This document shows positions 36,504 to 44,754 of a stretch of 64,000 bases of DNA, piece after piece. The position numbers and the translations under genes were made by a program. The notes beneath the pieces were generated by a model. It worked only from the letters and a program-made list of their open reading frames with translations. It searched no databases and was not told where the DNA came from. The stretch covers positions 248,001-312,000 of the forward strand of contig CAJIYH010000002.1 in assembly GCA_905181615.1 (NCBI GenBank). Direction: 5' to 3'. Origin of the DNA: an uncultured Flavobacteriaceae bacterium. GTDB lineage: Bacteria; Bacteroidota; Bacteroidia; Flavobacteriales; Flavobacteriaceae. How positions within the stretch are numbered: the first letter of the stretch is position 1; each line of letters begins with the position of its first letter.

Positions 36504-36962
36504 TTATGGTATGTTTTTTTTATTTCTTGAATGATGTACCATTTTTCTTTGAAATTTTTCTTCAGCAACATGGATTTCAACAACTTGTTTTGCAGTCAGC
36601 CTACTTCTAAGAACTTTCATAAACTCTCGGTCCTGTAGTTCTTTTTGAGCTCTAAAATGAATTAATGAATCTAGGGCTTCTACTGCTTTCTCCTCGGACA
36701 GTTCATCTAGATTTTTGAATGTCTTGTATCTTAAAGACTTCATTTTTTTATTATATTTTATATAAACTGTTTTTTCGTATTTATCGAAAGCACTCCAGAC
36801 AAAAGATTCTTCTTCTGTATTTAGATCTACTTGTTCAATAATGTAATTTATTTTCAACGCTTTTAGACGCTCGAAACTCATTCTCTTTTCTTTTGTTTGT
36901 CCCCATACACTAGTGCTTATTAGTAATAATAGGAGGTAAAGTTGTGCGTTTTTAATCATCAT
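36504..36962 (-). CDS. secreted Spy/CpxP-like sensor protein of an ECF sigma operon
   Basis: A protein of 152 residues with a signal peptide (LLLLLISTSVWGQ, to about residue 22). The rest is highly charged and helical (NTEEESFVWSAFDKYEK, EKAVEALDSLIHF, LRSRLTAKQVVEIHVAEEKF), like periplasmic metal-sensing or CpxP/Spy-type proteins that are often called sensor of ECF-type sigma factor in this phylum. It overlaps the anti-sigma-like gene by 11 nt, so both should be co-expressed. What it senses is unknown. The ATG two codons in (MIKNAQ) is an equal start. Confidence 0.65.
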   Translation of the reverse strand: MMIKNAQLYLLLLLISTSVWGQTKEKRMSFERLKALKINYIIEQVDLNTEEESFVWSAFDKYEKTVYIKYNKKMKSLRYKTFKNLDELSEEKAVEALDSLIHFRAQKELQDREFMKVLRSRLTAKQVVEIHVAEEKFQRKMVHHSRNKKNIP

Positions 36963-37422
36963 AGTCTTCGTATATTAGGTTAAAGTCAGGATCATAAGCT
37001 TGTTGTAATTCGAATATAGTTTCGGAACTGAAATCTTCGAATACAATTGATTTAAAAATAATTTCATCGATTGATATGAGTTCAAGTAATTCATTTGTGG
37101 TTAAATTATTTTCTTGTTCTTCTAAATAACTTTCAACAAACGCGTTGCTGTTAATTTCTTCTGGCGGATTATTTAGTAATAGAATCATTATTAAGCAAGC
37201 TGCAATTAAAGCTGCATAAGGTATTAGCTGGATTATTTTGTTTTTGGGCCTCTTTGTGATGAGTTTTAAAAGATTTTTTTCTGATTGCTCAAAATACCCT
37301 TCAGGTACTTTGTAGCTAAATTCGACCCCTGAAATAGAAACCAGTTCATCTAGCAGATTGCTTTGCTTCTGAAAGTAGCCTTCTGGAACTTTATATCCGT
37401 TATGCTTATTTTTCGAGTTCAT
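36952..37422 (-). CDS. probable membrane anti-sigma factor
   Basis: A protein of 156 residues with one membrane span (about residues 64-83, IIQLIPYAALIAACLIMILLL). The cytoplasmic N-terminus holds two copies of a short motif, YKVPEGYFQ (about 9-17) and YKVPEGYFE (about 37-45). The acidic C-terminus (about 85-156) would be periplasmic. It overlaps the sigma gene by 17 nt and the sensor gene by 11 nt, which is the usual layout for sigma/anti-sigma pairs. It has no zinc-binding ZAS motif. Its assignment as anti-sigma factor rests on position and topology. Confidence 0.65.
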   Translation of the reverse strand: MNSKNKHNGYKVPEGYFQKQSNLLDELVSISGVEFSYKVPEGYFEQSEKNLLKLITKRPKNKIIQLIPYAALIAACLIMILLLNNPPEEINSNAFVESYLEEQENNLTTNELLELISIDEIIFKSIVFEDFSSETIFELQQAYDPDFNLIYEDYDD

Positions 37423-37945
37423 TCTTTATTTTTTTTACTGCATGATGATAAGACGCTTTTAATCCTCCGACACTTGTTTCTAGTATTTCAGAAATCTCTT
37501 CATATTTCAATTCTTCAAAATATTTAAGGTTAAACACAAGACGCTGTTTTTCGGGTAATTTTGCTACTGCAAATTGAAGTTTTTGAGCGATAACATCTCC
37601 CTCAAAAAACACATCAGCTTCTAATTGATTTATCTGATTCTCATTATATTCATTAATTGAAAGCCCAAGTTTTTTCGATTTTTGTGTTATAAAAGTCAAA
37701 GCTTCATTAGTTGCAATCCGAAACATCCAAGTAAATAGTTTGCTTTCACCCCTAAACTTTTTGATGTTTTTAAATATTTTGATGTACGTGTTTTGTAATA
37801 CATCATCTGCATCTTCATGATCAAAAACAATTTTACGAATATGCCAATATAAAGGTTGTTGATATTCCTTAATTAAGGTCTTAAATCCTGCTTCTTGCGT
37901 TTTAGGATTTTGCAAGGCATGTACTAAAATAGTTTGCTCTTCCAA
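37406..37945 (-). CDS. ECF-type RNA polymerase sigma factor
   Basis: A sigma-70 family protein of 179 residues with only regions 2 and 4. Region 2 is at about residues 24-95 (YQQPLYWHIRKIVFDHEDAD, then DVLQNTYIKIFKNIKKF, FRGESKLFTWMFRIATNEAL) and region 4 at about 125-175 (LPEKQRLVFNLKYFEELKYE, then EISEILETSVGGLKASYHHA). It is first in a three-gene operon with an anti-sigma-like membrane protein and a secreted sensor-like protein. It probably controls its own operon in response to an envelope signal. Confidence 0.9.
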   Translation of the reverse strand: MEEQTILVHALQNPKTQEAGFKTLIKEYQQPLYWHIRKIVFDHEDADDVLQNTYIKIFKNIKKFRGESKLFTWMFRIATNEALTFITQKSKKLGLSINEYNENQINQLEADVFFEGDVIAQKLQFAVAKLPEKQRLVFNLKYFEELKYEEISEILETSVGGLKASYHHAVKKIKNELEK

Positions 37946-38050
37946 GTAAAAGTGTTTATAGCTAGGACTCTAAATTTACGAAATAGTTTAATTGAATTGA
38001 ATAAGGGGGCTTTGTACCTTTTTTTATTCAAAACAAATGGTGTCGGACTA

Positions 38051-39871
38051 CTAGAGGGATTGCATTTCAACAAGCTTCTTGTAGGTGCTTTTGTTTTTTA
38101 TTAATTCTGCATGGGTTCCCATTTCAATGATCCTTCCATCTTGCATAACTACGATTTGATCTGCTTTCTGAATTGTAGATAGTCTGTGTGCAATGACCAA
38201 AGATGTTCTGTTGGTCATGAGGTTTTCTAAAGCCTCTTGAACTAATTTTTCTGACTCTGTATCTAAAGCTGATGTTGCTTCATCTAAGACCATTATGGGT
38301 GGATTTTTAAGAACAGCTCGAGCTATTGATAAACGTTGCTTCTGACCACCTGACAACTTGTTTCCTTGATCACCAATGTTAGTTTGGTATCCAAAGGGTA
38401 GGGTAACAATAAATTCGTGTGCATTGGCAATTTTTGCTGCTTTTATAACCTCTTCTTCGGTGGCATTTGCTTTCCCGATCAATAAGTTGTTTATTACACT
38501 GTCATTAAATAAGATAGAATCTTGAGTTACTACACCTATTAATTTACGTAGGGACTGGGCAGTAAGCTCTTTTATGTCCATTCCATCGATACAGATAGTT
38601 CCTTGTTGAACGTCATAAAAACGATTCAGTAAATTAGCCACAGTAGTTTTACCACTTCCAGACTGACCAACTAGAGCTATCGTTTGTCCTTTTTTAAGGT
38701 TTAATGAAAATTCTTTGAGCACTGGATTTTTTTCGTATTTAAAATCTATTTCTTTAAATTCAACTGCTGTATTGAATCCTTCTATGTTTTTAGCTTCAGG
38801 ATGGTCAACGAGTTCGTTTGGAGCCTCCAGTATTTCTAGAACACGTTCGGCTGCTGCGTTCCCTTTTTTTACAGCATAAGAAGCCTTACTTATCGCTTTG
38901 GCCGGAGTTAGAATGTTATAGGCTAAAGTAATGAATACAATAAATGTTGTTCCATCAAGGGTTTTGTCGACCATCACCATGGATCCGCCAAACCAAAGCA
39001 AACCTCCTATGACACCAATACCCATAAATTCACTTAATGGAGATGCTAGGTTTTGTCTGTTTAACAACTTGTTCGAGAAACTAAAGAATTTTGAAGTTGA
39101 TTCAAAAAACTTTGAGGTGAACTTCCCTTCAGCACTAAAGGCCTTAATGATGTTTAGTCCTCCTAGAGATTCTTCTACAATAGAGAGAAATTCTCCTAGT
39201 TCTTTTTGAATATTTTGAGAATATTTTTTCAACGATTTACCAATCGAAGATATAATGAATCCAGAAATAGGAATAAAAGTGAGAACAAAAATGGATAACT
39301 TCACATTCATGCTGAACATAACCGTCAACGTAAAGATTATGGTCAATGGCTCTCTTACAATTAACTCCATTATTGATAAAAAGGAGTGCTGAATTTCAAG
39401 TACATCCGATGTTATTCGGGCTAGAGTATCCCCTTTTTTCTTTTCTGTAAAATAGGATACAGGTTGTCCTAATATTTTAACATACATAGAATTACGGAGA
39501 TCTTTTAAAATCCCATTACGTAAAAAAGTAATGAAAAACATGGCTAAGTAGTTGAAAAAATTCTTCAGGAAGAATAAAACTAAAATTAATGCAATAGCAA
39601 GTGATAATGCACCTAAAGGATTTTCCTCTAGCGTTGATCCAACTCTAAAATTTATAGTATCGGTTATATAGCTTTTAAGGTTTAAAATTCCAGTGTAAAT
39701 AGGCTCTTTATCAACCGTGGGTGTTTTTTCGAACAAGACATTAAGCATCGGAATTAATGCAACAAAAGATAGCGCACTAAATAGAGCATAAAGAGCATTG
39801 AAAAATATATTCAAAAAAGCAAACCTTTTGTAAGGTAATGCGAAGAGTAATATTTTTTTAAAGTAGTTCAT
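38051..39871 (-). CDS. MsbA-type ABC exporter (fused permease-ATPase)
   Basis: A half-transporter of 606 residues. Six membrane spans occupy about residues 1-320, and the ATPase follows. Walker A is GQSGSGKTT, the signature LSGGQKQR, Walker B IMVLDEATSALD and the H-loop IAHRLSTI. The sequence is closest to lipid or polysaccharide exporters of the MsbA group. It starts directly after the stop of the phosphohexomutase gene (0-nt gap) and is third in an operon with a glycosyltransferase, so a role in lipid or glycan export is plausible. Confidence 0.88.
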   Translation of the reverse strand: MNYFKKILLFALPYKRFAFLNIFFNALYALFSALSFVALIPMLNVLFEKTPTVDKEPIYTGILNLKSYITDTINFRVGSTLEENPLGALSLAIALILVLFFLKNFFNYLAMFFITFLRNGILKDLRNSMYVKILGQPVSYFTEKKKGDTLARITSDVLEIQHSFLSIMELIVREPLTIIFTLTVMFSMNVKLSIFVLTFIPISGFIISSIGKSLKKYSQNIQKELGEFLSIVEESLGGLNIIKAFSAEGKFTSKFFESTSKFFSFSNKLLNRQNLASPLSEFMGIGVIGGLLWFGGSMVMVDKTLDGTTFIVFITLAYNILTPAKAISKASYAVKKGNAAAERVLEILEAPNELVDHPEAKNIEGFNTAVEFKEIDFKYEKNPVLKEFSLNLKKGQTIALVGQSGSGKTTVANLLNRFYDVQQGTICIDGMDIKELTAQSLRKLIGVVTQDSILFNDSVINNLLIGKANATEEEVIKAAKIANAHEFIVTLPFGYQTNIGDQGNKLSGGQKQRLSIARAVLKNPPIMVLDEATSALDTESEKLVQEALENLMTNRTSLVIAHRLSTIQKADQIVVMQDGRIIEMGTHAELIKNKSTYKKLVEMQSL

Positions 39872-41566
39872 TTATATGCCTAGGCTTTGTATTATTTTTT
39901 GACATTTACTTGCCAGTTTTTTTTTAGTTTCTGTGTAATCGTTAATGGATTCTAAGGTTGTATTTACGCTAAAGTAAAATTTTATTTTGGGTTCTGTACC
40001 ACTAGGTCGTATTGCAATTTTACTTCCATCTACTAAAGTAAAGTCAATTACATCTGATTTAGGGTAGGGAAGCTTTTCTTTCCCCCCATTTAATGATAGT
40101 TGAATTTGCTTACCGTAATCATCAATTTTATCAATCTCAATATCTGCAATAGACTTGGGGGTGTTGTTTCTAAAATCGTTCATAATTTGTTGAATTTCTT
40201 CAAAACCAGCTCTTCCTTCTTTTGTTATTGACACAAGCTCTTCGTGATACAATCCAAATTTTAAATAGCTGTCAATAAGGTATTCGTAAAAAGAACTTCC
40301 TAAGTTTTTTTGAGTAGCAGCAATTTCTGCAGCCAGCAAAGCAGAAGTAATGGCATCTTTATCTCTAACTTTATTTCCGACCATGTATCCGTAGCTTTCT
40401 TCTCCACCAGCTATAAAGGTTTTGTCAGGAAAATCTTCAATCATTTTAGCAATCCACTTAAAGCCGGTTAATCCTAATTTACATTCAACCCCAAAGTGTG
40501 CTGCTAAATTTATCATCACTGGGGACGAAACTATAGTAGAGCCAATAAAATGCTTTTGGGTTAAAGCTTCGGGATATTGTTCTAGTAGATGTCGAGTCAA
40601 CACTAACATGGTCTGATTTCCGTTGAGAAGCTCAAAGTCACCCGATGTGTTTTTAACTGCAATTCCAAAGCGATCTGCGTCAGGATCTGTGCCAATTAAT
40701 AAATCGGCTTGAAGTTCTTTAGCTTTTTTAAGCCCTAGTGTAAAAGCCTCCCGCTCTTCAGGATTTGGTGACTTAACAGTGGGGAAGTTTCCATCGGGAA
40801 CTTCTTGTTCTTTGATGCTATGAAATTGAGAGTAACCTGCGGCTTCAAATACTCGAGGCATTAGTGTAATTGCTGTTCCGTGAAGCGAAGTGAAAACAAC
40901 AGATAAATCTAACTTCGACTTTCTGGAAGTTTTACTAATTTGAACTGCAGTTTCACAAAAAGCATCATCAATTTCTTTATCAATCAATTTTATTTTTGAT
41001 GAATCAGCTTTAAAGTTAATTGAATCAAAATCTATTTTATTAATCTCGGAAATTATTTCTTTGTCTTGCGGAGGGACAATTTGACCACCATCTTTCCAGT
41101 AAACCTTATATCCATTATATTGTGAAGGGTTATGCGAAGCTGTCAAAACAATACCACAATGCGCTTTTAAATAACGTACTGCAAAAGATAATTCTGGAGT
41201 AGGGCGTAAGTCAGAAAAAAGACAAACTTCAATTCCGTTTGCCGAAAAAACATTGGAAACTGTTTGTGCAAATTTCTTGCTGTTGTGCCTGCAATCATAA
41301 GCAATTACAACTTTGATTGTCTCTGTAGAGAATATTTTTTTTAAGTAAAAAGAAAGACCTTGTGTGCTTTTTCCAAGCGTATACTTATTGATACGATTGG
41401 TTCCAACCCCCATAATTCCTCTAATTCCACCAGTCCCAAATTCAAGGTCTTTATAAAAAGCATCTTCTAGTTCTCTCGGTTTATCAAATAGAGATTTAAC
41501 TGCTTCTTGGGTGTCAGTATCAAAGGGCTTTTTTAGCCAAGAGTTTGCTTTTTCATCGAAACTCAT
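39872..41566 (-). CDS. phosphohexomutase (phosphoglucomutase/phosphomannomutase)
   Basis: An alpha-D-phosphohexomutase of 564 residues that interconverts hexose 1- and 6-phosphates. The phosphoserine loop is TASHNPSQYNGYK (S144), the metal loop GTDPDADRFGIAV, the sugar-binding loop GGEESYGYMVG and the phosphate-binding loop RPSGTEPKIKFYF. The length and the early GTGGIRGIMG motif fit the PgcA/PGM2-like group common in Bacteroidota. Its ATG overlaps the stop of the glycosyltransferase gene by 1 nt, so it is translationally coupled. Confidence 0.93.
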   Translation of the reverse strand: MSFDEKANSWLKKPFDTDTQEAVKSLFDKPRELEDAFYKDLEFGTGGIRGIMGVGTNRINKYTLGKSTQGLSFYLKKIFSTETIKVVIAYDCRHNSKKFAQTVSNVFSANGIEVCLFSDLRPTPELSFAVRYLKAHCGIVLTASHNPSQYNGYKVYWKDGGQIVPPQDKEIISEINKIDFDSINFKADSSKIKLIDKEIDDAFCETAVQISKTSRKSKLDLSVVFTSLHGTAITLMPRVFEAAGYSQFHSIKEQEVPDGNFPTVKSPNPEEREAFTLGLKKAKELQADLLIGTDPDADRFGIAVKNTSGDFELLNGNQTMLVLTRHLLEQYPEALTQKHFIGSTIVSSPVMINLAAHFGVECKLGLTGFKWIAKMIEDFPDKTFIAGGEESYGYMVGNKVRDKDAITSALLAAEIAATQKNLGSSFYEYLIDSYLKFGLYHEELVSITKEGRAGFEEIQQIMNDFRNNTPKSIADIEIDKIDDYGKQIQLSLNGGKEKLPYPKSDVIDFTLVDGSKIAIRPSGTEPKIKFYFSVNTTLESINDYTETKKKLASKCQKIIQSLGI

Positions 41567-42513
41567 TAAAGTGCTTTTAATCTTTTCTTAATGGTGTAGC
41601 GCTTTTGATTCTTTTGTTTTGCCCACAGTTCTCCTAAAAATCCTGCAACAAAAAATTGTGTTCCAAGAATCATGGTGGTTAGTGCAATGAAAAATTCGGG
41701 GCGTTGCGTAATTAGGCGACCGTCTGGGTCAAGATATAATTTATCAATACCGAGATAAAATGCCGCTCCAAAACCAATTAAAAACATAAGCGATCCCCAG
41801 AAGCCAAAGAAGTGCATGGGACGTTTACCAAACTTATTCAAAAAACTCAGTGTAATTAAATCTAGAAATCCATTTACAAAACGAATCCAACCAAATTTAG
41901 TAACTCCGTATTTTCTAGCTTGATGTTGAACAATTTGTTCACCAATTTTAGTAAATCCAGCATGAGCTGCCAAAACTGGAATGTATCGATGCATTTCGCC
42001 ATAAACCTCTACGGTTTTGATTACATCCCGCTTATAGGCTTTAATTCCGCAATTAAAATCATGTAAATATATTCCAGAACTGCGACGTGCTGCCCAGTTG
42101 AATAATTTTGAAGGTATATTTTTAAAGAAAAGAGAATCATAACGTTTCTTTTTCCATCCCGAAATCATATCCAAGTCTTCCGCTACAATGCGTTGATATA
42201 AATTGGGGATTTCGCTTGGTGCATCTTGTAAATCTGCATCTAAAGTAACAACTACATCTCCAGAAGCTTCAGCAAAACCCGCATGAAGCGCTTGTGATTT
42301 TCCAAAATTCTTTGAAAAACGAATCCCATAGGTTGAGCTATGGGATTGATGCAGCTTTTTAATTTCTTCCCATGAATTGTCAGAGCTTCCATCGTCTATA
42401 AAAATAAGTTCAAAAGACAAATTAGTTGATTTCAATTCGTCAAGAATCCACTGGTGAAGTTCAGGTAGAGATTCTGCTTCGTTGAGAAGCGGTATAATGA
42501 TGGATAGATTCAT
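41566..42513 (-). CDS. GT2 glycosyltransferase, DPM1/undecaprenyl-phosphate type
   Basis: A membrane-bound family 2 glycosyltransferase of 315 residues. The catalytic domain starts at the N-terminus (MNLSIIIPLLNEAESLPELH), with nucleotide and metal motifs FIDDGSSDNSW and TLDADLQDAP and the acceptor-side HDFNCGIKAYKRDV and QHQARKYGVTKFG. Two C-terminal membrane spans follow (about 225-250 and 265-295). Relatives move a sugar from a nucleotide sugar to a polyprenyl phosphate. It leads an operon with a phosphohexomutase and an ABC exporter. Confidence 0.9.
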   Translation of the reverse strand: MNLSIIIPLLNEAESLPELHQWILDELKSTNLSFELIFIDDGSSDNSWEEIKKLHQSHSSTYGIRFSKNFGKSQALHAGFAEASGDVVVTLDADLQDAPSEIPNLYQRIVAEDLDMISGWKKKRYDSLFFKNIPSKLFNWAARRSSGIYLHDFNCGIKAYKRDVIKTVEVYGEMHRYIPVLAAHAGFTKIGEQIVQHQARKYGVTKFGWIRFVNGFLDLITLSFLNKFGKRPMHFFGFWGSLMFLIGFGAAFYLGIDKLYLDPDGRLITQRPEFFIALTTMILGTQFFVAGFLGELWAKQKNQKRYTIKKRLKAL

Positions 42514-42530
42514 AGCATAAATAACGTACT

Positions 42531-42538
42531 CAAAGGTA
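42531..42538 (-). promoter_or_regulatory. Possible -7 element of the glycosyltransferase operon
   Basis: Minus-strand TACCTTTG fits TAnnTTTG and lies 17 nt before the ATG at 42513. No good -33 TTG is seen. Confidence 0.45.
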
Positions 42539-42551
42539 CAAAATTATAAGC

Positions 42552-43076
42552 TTATTCCGGACGGTTTCGCTTTAGGAAAAGTCCTGTAACTAAGGAAACA
42601 ACTAAACCGGTAAGAAGACTAAATATAATTATCACACTACTACTGATTAATGGTCCAGTAAAGCTTTCTTGCATATCTTTTACTTGTTCAATAAGTTCTT
42701 CACTTGCTTCAGGATTTTGATCTAAAAACTCATTCATTCCTACCTCAGTTGCCTTGTTCATCATTTCTGGATCAATAACATTAGAAAGAACCAAAAAGTA
42801 TAGAACATTAATAATTCCTGAAATTGCTGCCATTCCTAAACCAATTTTTATCCCTTGAGAAAGAGATAGAAAGCCATAATTATCTTTGCGGTAGTTGAAT
42901 TGAGCAAAAGCAATAACACCAATAGTTATTACAAGGCTTACGATGGTAGCATTTGTGTCGTTTTGATAATGCATTTCTAAAGAGTAAAGCATGAGTCCGA
43001 AGATAACAGAGATACCCCCTAGTATTGATCCGTATTGAAGAATGTGGTTTTTTAGTTCAAGATTTTGATCTTTCAT
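42552..43076 (-). CDS. DUF4199 membrane protein
   Basis: A protein of 174 residues with four predicted membrane spans: two near the N-terminus ([18 protein letters not shown] and [18 protein letters not shown]), one at [20 protein letters not shown] and one near the C-terminus ([20 protein letters not shown]). Between the third and last spans lies an acidic stretch with [17 protein letters not shown]. This matches DUF4199, a Bacteroidota family without known function. I chose the ATG at 43076; the frame extends five codons further to a TTG, which is less likely. It is divergent from rpmE2. Confidence 0.8.
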   Translation of the reverse strand: MKDQNLELKNHILQYGSILGGISVIFGLMLYSLEMHYQNDTNATIVSLVITIGVIAFAQFNYRKDNYGFLSLSQGIKIGLGMAAISGIINVLYFLVLSNVIDPEMMNKATEVGMNEFLDQNPEASEELIEQVKDMQESFTGPLISSSVIIIFSLLTGLVVSLVTGLFLKRNRPE

Positions 43077-43108
43077 AATATTTGGTTTCAATTATTTGAT
43101 GATTTAAG

Positions 43109-43140
43109 TTGGTTAAATTTAGAAAAAACTATTACATTTG
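43109..43140 (+). promoter_or_regulatory. Promoter of rpmE2
   Basis: TTG at 43109-43111, a 21-nt spacer, then TACATTTG at 43133-43140, matching the Bacteroidota consensus TTG-N(about 19)-TAnnTTTG. The rpmE2 start follows 24 nt downstream. Confidence 0.6.
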
Positions 43141-43163
43141 CAAACGTTTTAAAAATAAAATTC

Positions 43164-43415
43164 ATGAAAGCAGGTATACATCCAGAAAATTATAGACTAG
43201 TAGCTTTTAAGGACATGTCTAACGAAGATGTCTTTCTAACGAAGTCAACAGTAAACTCTAAAGAAACTCTTGAAGTTGACGGTGTTGAATATCCTTTAAT
43301 TAAACTTGAAATCTCAAGAACATCTCACCCTTTCTATACAGGTAAAACTAAATTGGTTGATACTGCTGGTAGAATTGACAAGTTCAAAAACAAATACTCT
43401 AAGTTTAAAAAGTAA
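43164..43415 (+). CDS. rpmE2: 50S ribosomal protein L31 type B
   Basis: A ribosomal protein of 83 residues starting [20 protein letters not shown]. It lacks the zinc-binding cysteines of classical L31 and carries the C-minus type-B signature ([21 protein letters not shown]). A longer frame begins at 43065, but the family start and the promoter at 43133-43140 support the ATG at 43164. The gene has its own promoter and terminator. Confidence 0.95.
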   Translation: MKAGIHPENYRLVAFKDMSNEDVFLTKSTVNSKETLEVDGVEYPLIKLEISRTSHPFYTGKTKLVDTAGRIDKFKNKYSKFKK

Positions 43416-43437
43416 TTTTTATTCTTATACCACATAC

Positions 43438-43469
43438 AGCTGTCCATTTATTTGGATAGCTTTTTTTTT
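43438..43469 (+). terminator. Rho-independent terminator after rpmE2
   Basis: Stem AGCTGTCCA (43438-43446) and TGGATAGCT (43453-43461), nine pairs including one G-U, with a 6-nt loop and a run of nine T. It begins 22 nt after the rpmE2 stop. Confidence 0.8.
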
Positions 43470-43506
43470 GATTTTTTTTGAAGTGGGCTAATCTTTAAAA
43501 AATTCA

Positions 43507-43514
43507 TAAATTTG
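43507..43514 (+). promoter_or_regulatory. Possible -7 element of the glmU-like gene
   Basis: TAAATTTG matches TAnnTTTG and lies 49 nt before the ATG at 43564. The nearest TTG upstream (43478-43480) gives a long spacer of 26 nt, so this is tentative. Confidence 0.4.
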
Positions 43515-43563
43515 AACCGTAACTATTAATATAAGTTAAACACCCTTGGGGATAATTAATTTT

Positions 43564-44754
43564 ATGTCAAAACAATTCAATGCTATTTTATTTGACGGGC
43601 CAGAACGTTCTCAGTTATTGCCTTTTACTTATATACGTCCAGTTGCTGAGCTTCGCATAGGTATTGATACCCTGAGAGAGAAATGGGAAGCTTTTCTGGG
43701 GCAAGAATGTTCTTTTGCTACACAAAATTATTTGTCTTCTAAATATCCATTGCATAATGCAGATTTAAATTACTTCATAAACCCAACCTATATTCCGACA
43801 AGATCTTTAGCTATTCAGGTTAAAAACTTGAAAGAAAACCAAGTATTGATTTTTGATTCTAATCCCTTAGCTTTTTGCACTACGAATTTCATTCTTCCTT
43901 CAGATACTTCTGGTTTTAATGAAATTGATGTCGATCAAGAACTGATTCAAATTAAAAACTGTTCGGATCTTTTTGTTCATAATGCTGAAGTTTTAGTACA
44001 AGATTTCAAGAGGCTTACTAAAGATAGAATATCACAAGTTTTAGATGATACAAATCGAGTTATTAATCCAGATCAAGTATTTGTTGAGCCGGGAGCTAGA
44101 GTTTTTTGCACCATACTAAATGCTTCCGAAGGACCAATATACATTGGAGCAGACGCTCAGATAATGGAAGGATCAATGCTGCGGGGTCCACTAGCAATTT
44201 GCGAAAACTCTGTAGTTAAGATGGGAGCTAAAATATATGGAGGAACTACTATAGGTCCAAACGCTAAAGTTGGAGGCGAATTGAATAATGTACTATTTCT
44301 AGGAAATTCTAACAAAGGACACGATGGTTTCTTAGGGAACGCTGTAATTGGAGAATGGTGCAACATTGGTGCTGCCACCGATGCATCTAATCTTAAAAAC
44401 AACTACAGTAAAATTAGAATATGGAATTACGTTACCGAGAACTTTGCTAAAACAGAATTGCAGTTTTGTGGACTTCTGATGGGTGATTATAGTCGTTGTG
44501 GAATTCACTCCATGTTTAATACCGCCACTTTAATTGGTGTCAATTCTAATGTTTTTGGGACAGGTTTTCCAAGGACCTTTATACCTAGTTATAGTTATGG
44601 TGGTGCTCAAGGATTTCAGACCTATGCTTTTGCAAAAGCAATGGAGTCCAATAATGCAATGATGGAACGTAAAGGGAGCAAATTAACGGATCATGATATT
44701 CAAATTCTTGAAACAATTTTTGACACCACTGCTGTTTGGAGAAAAGACAGCTAG
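43564..44754 (+). CDS. GlmU-family sugar nucleotidyltransferase/acyltransferase-like protein
   Basis: A protein of 396 residues of the Bacteroidota-type GlmU family (the group of TIGR03991). The N-terminal part (FNAILFDGPERSQLLPFTYI, RPVAELRIGIDTLREKW) replaces the classical pyrophosphorylase signature. The C-terminal part from about residue 180 has hexapeptide repeats forming a left-handed beta-helix (EGPIYIGADAQIMEGSMLRG, GAKIYGGTTIGPNAKVGGE). It is thought to help make UDP-N-acetylglucosamine, but this is inferred from the family. The ATG at 43564 is preferred over a TTG six codons upstream. Its stop overlaps the stop of the next gene by 4 nt (CTAG). Confidence 0.82.
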   Translation: MSKQFNAILFDGPERSQLLPFTYIRPVAELRIGIDTLREKWEAFLGQECSFATQNYLSSKYPLHNADLNYFINPTYIPTRSLAIQVKNLKENQVLIFDSNPLAFCTTNFILPSDTSGFNEIDVDQELIQIKNCSDLFVHNAEVLVQDFKRLTKDRISQVLDDTNRVINPDQVFVEPGARVFCTILNASEGPIYIGADAQIMEGSMLRGPLAICENSVVKMGAKIYGGTTIGPNAKVGGELNNVLFLGNSNKGHDGFLGNAVIGEWCNIGAATDASNLKNNYSKIRIWNYVTENFAKTELQFCGLLMGDYSRCGIHSMFNTATLIGVNSNVFGTGFPRTFIPSYSYGGAQGFQTYAFAKAMESNNAMMERKGSKLTDHDIQILETIFDTTAVWRKDS

